A stretch of 10,095 nt of DNA from Elusimicrobia bacterium RIFCSPLOWO2_12_FULL_59_9. Lineage in GTDB: Bacteria; Elusimicrobiota; Elusimicrobia; O2-12-FULL-59-9. The stretch spans positions 9,138 through 19,232 of the forward strand of contig MGUX01000011.1 in the NCBI GenBank assembly GCA_001800185.1, written 5' to 3'. A program made the translations under genes and the position numbers. Of this stretch, positions 6,890-10,095 are shown piece by piece. The notes below the pieces were generated by a model. The model ran no database searches and was not told the DNA's origin. It saw only the letters and a program-made list of their open reading frames with translations. Within the stretch, counting starts at the first letter, position 1, and the number at the start of each line of letters is the position of its first letter.

Positions 6890-8334
6890 GACTGAAACCT
6901 CCAATTCAAGGCACCCGTTCTTCCCTTGCGCCTCCCGGCCGGCGTCCGCCGTTGACGCCAGGAAAAATCCATCCGGGTCCCTTCCATTGGAGCCGCCGGA
7001 TCAAAGCGACCCCGGCGGATCTTTTCGGCATTCTGGCGCGCCTCTGGCCGATGCTCTCCGGCCCCGTTACCGCCCTTCTGATCGCCTCTTGTTTCACCCG
7101 CGAATTGCAAGGCTATTACTACACTTTCGGCAGTCTTTTGGCCATCCAAACTTTTTTCGATCTCGGTTTCGGCAACGTGATCGCCCGGTTCGCCAGCCAC
7201 GAATGGTCCCGTCTGTATTTGAATGAAAGAGGACGGATTTCCGGAGATCCGGCTTCTCTCTCACGGCTGGCCGGTCTTGGGCGGCTCCTCTTTAAGTGGT
7301 ATGCGGCGGCTGGAACGCTTGTAGCGGTCGGGCTGGGCCTGTTGGGCCACTTATTCTTTTCAGTGTCGCCAAACCCCGGCATCCGCTGGCTGCTTCCCTG
7401 GTGGACGCTCTGCCCGCTGACCGGCCTTTACCTGTGTCTGGGGGCGGCCTTATATCTGCTGGACGGCTGCAACCAAGTCGACCAAACTTACGCTTATCGC
7501 TTCTATCTTGCGGTTCTTCAAAGCCTGGCGTTATGGAGCGTCCTCCTTCTTGGCGCCGGACTTTGGACGCCGTCGTTTGTCGCCGCGGGGACGGTGGTGA
7601 TGAGTGCGGTTTTTTTGTGGAAAAAATACCGGCACTTCTTCCAATCTCTGCTTTCTCCGGCCAAGAGCCATCCAATAGATTGGCGAAGACAAATTTGGCC
7701 GATGCAGTGGAAAATCGCGCTGATCTGGACCAACGGATATTTAATCTTTTCGCTTTTTACTCCGGTACTTTTTAGATTTCATGGTCCGGCGGCCGCCGGG
7801 CAGATGGGGATGACATGGTCTTTGATTTATACCCTTTCCATGCTTTCCTACACCGCTATTTCCACGAAAATACCCCATTGGGGCATTCTGGCGGCCCGAA
7901 AAAACTACAGGGAGTTGGACGACCTTTTTTTCCGAAGCCTCCTTCAATCGCTCGTCGTCATGCTCCTTGGGGCTTTGTTGGTTGAAGGCGGAATTATTCT
8001 CTTGAGCCGGTTGCAGCCGCCGCTGGCAATGCGCCTTTTGTCTCCCCTACCGGCAGGAATGCTTTTGTTGGGCGCCATCTTCAACCATATCACGGTTTCC
8101 CTATCCGCCTGCCTGCAAGCCCACAAAGAAGCGCCTTTTTGGGCCACGACAAGCGCCGGAGGTCTGCTGGCGGTCTTCTTGACCCTGTTTTTAGGCAGCC
8201 GATACGGCGCACATGGCGTTGCGCTCGGGTTTCTCATCGTTCAACTCGCCATGCTGATGCCCAATGCCGTGATCTTTCTAAGGTCGCGCGCCGCTTGGCT
8301 CGCCTCACCCGCGCCGTTTCCAGAATTCGTATAG
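6886..8334 (+). CDS. Wzx-like polysaccharide/lipid-linked oligosaccharide flippase (MOP superfamily)
   Basis: This is a 482-residue polytopic membrane protein. An N-terminal tail of about 45 residues rich in Pro, Arg and Gly precedes the first membrane segment (about 45-70). Then come GYYYTFGSLLAIQTFFDLGFGNVIARF (76-102), the hallmark-like first loop of O-antigen flippases, and about a dozen hydrophobic helices to residue 465. The STKIPHWGILAARKNYRELDDLF stretch (326-348) matches the Wzx pattern of a cytoplasmic loop after the seventh or eighth helix. It probably moves a lipid-linked saccharide across the inner membrane. I chose ATG 6886 because it forms ATGA with the preceding stop. An ATG at 6850 would add 12 residues with no better ribosome binding site. 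It ends in TAG. Its last 30 bases overlap the end of the convergent FkbM gene. Confidence 0.8.
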   Translation: MRLKPPIQGTRSSLAPPGRRPPLTPGKIHPGPFHWSRRIKATPADLFGILARLWPMLSGPVTALLIASCFTRELQGYYYTFGSLLAIQTFFDLGFGNVIARFASHEWSRLYLNERGRISGDPASLSRLAGLGRLLFKWYAAAGTLVAVGLGLLGHLFFSVSPNPGIRWLLPWWTLCPLTGLYLCLGAALYLLDGCNQVDQTYAYRFYLAVLQSLALWSVLLLGAGLWTPSFVAAGTVVMSAVFLWKKYRHFFQSLLSPAKSHPIDWRRQIWPMQWKIALIWTNGYLIFSLFTPVLFRFHGPAAAGQMGMTWSLIYTLSMLSYTAISTKIPHWGILAARKNYRELDDLFFRSLLQSLVVMLLGALLVEGGIILLSRLQPPLAMRLLSPLPAGMLLLGAIFNHITVSLSACLQAHKEAPFWATTSAGGLLAVFLTLFLGSRYGAHGVALGFLIVQLAMLMPNAVIFLRSRAAWLASPAPFPEFV

Positions 8335-9156
8335 GGGCTTCAGAAAAGGGAGGAAAACGGGCGGCAGCCAGCGCGCGGCAAAAACCTTGAGTTGACGCTT
8401 CAAGGGTTTTACTCCATGTTCAAGCAAAACAACGCGCATCTCATCATGGTTCAAACCGGCATGCCGGCTCAAAATATCGTGAGCCCGGCTCAGATAACCA
8501 AGCTCCGCAAGAATCACGCCGCAAGCGCGCGCCCGAAGAGCCCGCTCGGAAGCGGGCAAGCGCTGCATATCCATCAGGTAAATGGCGTCCGCCCCGAGCG
8601 TGTGCCGGAAACCCTCGCCAAGCCCCGCAAGTCCGTTTTGGGTCTCCCCCGTCATGGCGCTTCCCTCCGAATAAAAAGGATGATCGTAAACGATCAGATC
8701 AATAAAATTAAAACCAAGGTTTTTAAGGAAAACATCCACATCGGTGAACAGGCACTGGTCTTTATAAATCGGAATAAAACCCACCTCGCACTTAATGAGA
8801 CTGATCCTGAAATCACGCAAGAGTTTCTCAGCCCCTTTAAGCACCCTCTGCTCGGTCCCTTGGGTGTCCAACTTCAAATAGTCGATCCAATCCCAGCGAT
8901 GTTCCGCCGCTGCGGCCTCCAAGGTTGAAACATTCACTTTTTGGGTAGCTCTCACGTGAAACTCTCTGCGCCACTCCCCATAACGCCGCATCAATTTGAA
9001 GTTTTGTTCATGCACGGCCTCATCCGGCTCCAGCAAGGAACTCAACGCCGGATTGGCGGTGATATTTAAATCCATTTCTCCCGCGGCATCCGCCAGCGCT
9101 AGGTCAAAATATTCGATACGCGCATACTCGGGATCCTGTGGCGCCCGCCGTCTCAT
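8305..9156 (-). CDS. FkbM-family methyltransferase, catalytic and C-terminal part
   Basis: This 283-residue frame holds most of an FkbM methyltransferase: EYFDLALADAAGEMDL (15-30), VSTLEA (76-81), the signature IDYLKLDTQGTEQRVLKGAE (91-110), and CEVGFIPIYKDQCLFTDVDVFL (123-144). A C-terminal tail of about 90 residues ends in a basic, amphipathic stretch. FkbM enzymes O-methylate sugars and polyketide hydroxyls. The frame lacks motif I of the SAM-binding fold. That motif is encoded in the overlapping upstream frame, so this piece alone should not form a complete SAM site. ATG 9156 overlaps the upstream stop as ATGA. Either both parts come from one frameshifted protein of about 341 residues (sum of the two parts by -1 shift) or they are made separately by coupled reinitiation. 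It converges on the flippase gene. Around 8660-8830 the sequence is more AT-rich than sucD. Confidence 0.85.
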   Translation of the reverse strand: MRRRAPQDPEYARIEYFDLALADAAGEMDLNITANPALSSLLEPDEAVHEQNFKLMRRYGEWRREFHVRATQKVNVSTLEAAAAEHRWDWIDYLKLDTQGTEQRVLKGAEKLLRDFRISLIKCEVGFIPIYKDQCLFTDVDVFLKNLGFNFIDLIVYDHPFYSEGSAMTGETQNGLAGLGEGFRHTLGADAIYLMDMQRLPASERALRARACGVILAELGYLSRAHDILSRHAGLNHDEMRVVLLEHGVKPLKRQLKVFAARWLPPVFLPFLKPLYEFWKRRG

Positions 9157-9329
9157 GCGATCGTCATTTTTAAAAATAACTTTTTAAATTCATCCGGATT
9201 GGGCTCAAATCCATAGCAATGCGTAAAAGAGGCGATCCTGGATAAGTCTGAGGCGCCCCCTTGGGCGCCCACATCGACATACAGCAGGTTTCTGCCTTGC
9301 AAAAAGCGCCGAAAATGCTCTGAGTCCAT
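9153..9329 (-). CDS. FkbM-family methyltransferase, N-terminal part (motif I), out of frame with the rest
   Basis: This 58-residue frame begins MDSEHFRRFLQGRN and carries LLYVDVGAQGGASDL (15-29), which is motif I of the SAM-binding Rossmann fold in FkbM proteins. GFEPNPDEFKKLF (40-52) then gives the acidic residue after strand 2. It ends MTIA-stop, whereas family members continue straight into the sequence found in the -1 frame. Codons up to AAA (9168-9170) followed by a -1 step read on as KNDDRMRRRAPQ, joining the catalytic part smoothly. The start at 9329 is the only nearby ATG, 37 bases after sucD, without a clear Shine-Dalgarno. Causes to separate: programmed frameshift, a real mutation making a split or dead gene, or a homopolymer error in T5A5. 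Confidence 0.75.
   Translation of the reverse strand: MDSEHFRRFLQGRNLLYVDVGAQGGASDLSRIASFTHCYGFEPNPDEFKKLFLKMTIA
9168..9174 (-). promoter_or_regulatory. candidate -1 slippery heptamer T_TTA_AAA
   Basis: On the minus strand the zero-frame codons are TTT TTA AAA ATG. The heptamer T TTA AAA fits the X_XXY_YYZ rule in the right frame, and a -1 slip there joins the two halves of the FkbM gene without a stop. Downstream I see only weak stems (for example CGGG/CCCG around 9128-9143) and no convincing pseudoknot. A perfect GGCGCCC/GGGCGCC hairpin lies upstream at 9252-9269, on the wrong side for a typical stimulator. The same tract is also a homopolymer junction prone to sequencing or replication indels. 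Confidence 0.45.
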
Positions 9330-9366
9330 GTTTAAGTTGCTGTGGCGCGCAACGCGAGGAATTTGA

Positions 9367-10095
9367 CTACCGCGGGGAGGAGGGGCTCGCCGCTTTGGCT
9401 TGAAATGCGGCGCCGATGTCGGCGGGGGATTCGATGACGGGGATGCCGGCCCCGCGAAGCGCCTCCGCTTTGGCCGCCCAGGCGCCGCTTCCGCCCTCGA
9501 TGATGGCGCCCGCGTGGCCCATGCGGCGGCCGGCGGGGGCGGTCCTTCCGGCGATGAAGGCGCAGACGGGTTTGGACATATGCGCTTTGAAAAATTCCGC
9601 GGCTTCTTCTTCGGCGCTTCCGCCGATTTCGCCGATGATAAGCACCGCATCCGTCCCGGCGTCGTCTTGAAACAGGGATAAAATTTTAACGAAGTCGGCG
9701 CCCAAAACCGGATCGCCGCCTATGCCAACCACCGTGGACTGCCCAAGTCCGTGCCGGGTCAATTGCCAGACGGCCTCATAAGTGAGCGTCCCGGAGCGCG
9801 AAACGATGCCCACGGAACCGGGCTTGTGTATGTATCCCGGCATGATGCCCACCTTGGCCTGTCCGGGGCTGATGACTCCCGGGCAGTTGGGTCCGATAAG
9901 CGTCGTCTCCGGCCGACGCCCCGCCAATAAACGCTTGACTCTGGCCATGTCCCTGACGGGGATGCCTTCGGTGATGCAAACAACCAGCCTGACGCCGGCG
10001 TCGGCCGCTTCCAGCACCGCATCGGCGGCGAACGGCGGCGGGACAAAAATCAGGGACGTGTCGGCGCCCGTCCGCCGGACCGCCTCGGCGACCGT
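9367..10095 (-). CDS. sucD: succinyl-CoA synthetase alpha subunit, 3' part (partial at window edge)
   Basis: The last 242 residues of the alpha subunit of succinate-CoA ligase (TCA cycle, cytosol) are visible. With the beta subunit SucC it interconverts succinyl-CoA plus NDP/phosphate and succinate plus CoA and NTP. Diagnostic segments are ITEGIPVRDM, GPNCPGVISPG, PGYIHKPGSVGIVSRSGTLTYEAV, GIGGDPVLG, IGEIGGSAEEEAAEF and RMGHAGAIIEGG. The His in GHAGA is the residue phosphorylated during catalysis (His246 in E. coli). The E. coli protein is 289 residues, so about 50-55 N-terminal residues, including the CoA-binding start, lie beyond the window. The frame is open to the last base; an internal GTG at 10017 is not the start. 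The C-terminal tail (KAASPSSPR) is slightly longer than usual. It ends in TAG. sucC is expected just upstream, outside the window. Confidence 0.95.
   Translation of the reverse strand, partial: TVAEAVRRTGADTSLIFVPPPFAADAVLEAADAGVRLVVCITEGIPVRDMARVKRLLAGRRPETTLIGPNCPGVISPGQAKVGIMPGYIHKPGSVGIVSRSGTLTYEAVWQLTRHGLGQSTVVGIGGDPVLGADFVKILSLFQDDAGTDAVLIIGEIGGSAEEEAAEFFKAHMSKPVCAFIAGRTAPAGRRMGHAGAIIEGGSGAWAAKAEALRGAGIPVIESPADIGAAFQAKAASPSSPR

Noticed and set aside
8681..8696. Inverted repeat TGATCG-TAAA-CGATCA
   Set aside because: It lies inside conserved-looking FkbM codons, is a single copy and has no nearby partner; probably chance.
9252..9269. Perfect hairpin GGCGCCC-(4)-GGGCGCC
   Set aside because: It encodes the GAQGGA of motif I, lies 5' of the slippery site and has no T-run, so it is neither a terminator nor a typical frameshift stimulator.
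9338..9355. Small stem GTTGC/GCAAC after sucD as a terminator
   Set aside because: Only five base pairs with an 8-base loop and no T-run; too weak to call.
9367..10017. sucD starting at the GTG at 10017
   Set aside because: The frame stays open to the window edge, with SucD-like sequence (TSLIFVPPPFAADAVLEA) upstream of it, so the gene is cut by the window.

Overview
The window looks like a piece of a GC-rich genome from an uncultured, probably Gram-negative-type bacterium. Genes are packed tightly, with ATGA overlaps and abutting stop/start codons. Combinations of cobalamin-type radical SAM proteins, FkbM methyltransferases, a GT87 transferase and an oligosaccharide flippase are common in poorly cultured phyla such as Elusimicrobiota, Omnitrophota and Nitrospirota. 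The sequence alone does not fix the phylum.

Layout. Positions 1-86 are a short leader holding an 8-bp tandem repeat (ACCACTCT-like) followed by a Shine-Dalgarno-like AAGGTGG. From 87 to 8334 seven plus-strand genes run as one apparent operon: a B12-binding-domain radical SAM protein; a class I SAM-dependent methyltransferase; a second, PrmC/HemK-like methyltransferase; a second B12-binding-domain radical SAM protein; a radical SAM protein with a SPASM-like C-terminal cysteine cluster; a GT87-like polytopic glycosyltransferase; and a Wzx/MOP-type flippase. Junctions are a 7-nt overlap, a 94-nt gap with coding-like sequence, an ATGA overlap, direct abutment, a 3-nt gap and another ATGA overlap. 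This makes co-transcription and translational coupling likely.

On the minus strand, an FkbM-family methyltransferase converges on the operon; its stop lies inside the last operon gene. It is split into two frames. The N-terminal part (motif I) and the catalytic part overlap by ATGA, and the frame change coincides exactly with a T_TTA_AAA heptamer, a textbook -1 slippery sequence. Upstream of it on the same strand is the 3' part of sucD (succinyl-CoA synthetase alpha), running off the window. sucD is housekeeping and marks the edge of the accessory block.

How the genes may work together (inference): the GT87 transferase and flippase point to a polyprenyl- or lipid-linked glycan made at the inner membrane and moved across it. 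The three radical SAM enzymes and the methyltransferases would build or decorate an unusual sugar, lipid or small-molecule part of it. No precursor peptide, CRISPR array, tRNA, rRNA, transposase or clear terminator was seen. The points most worth checking are the split FkbM gene with its slippery heptamer, the in-frame TAG in the 5' part of the second methyltransferase, and the composition of the cluster as a whole.
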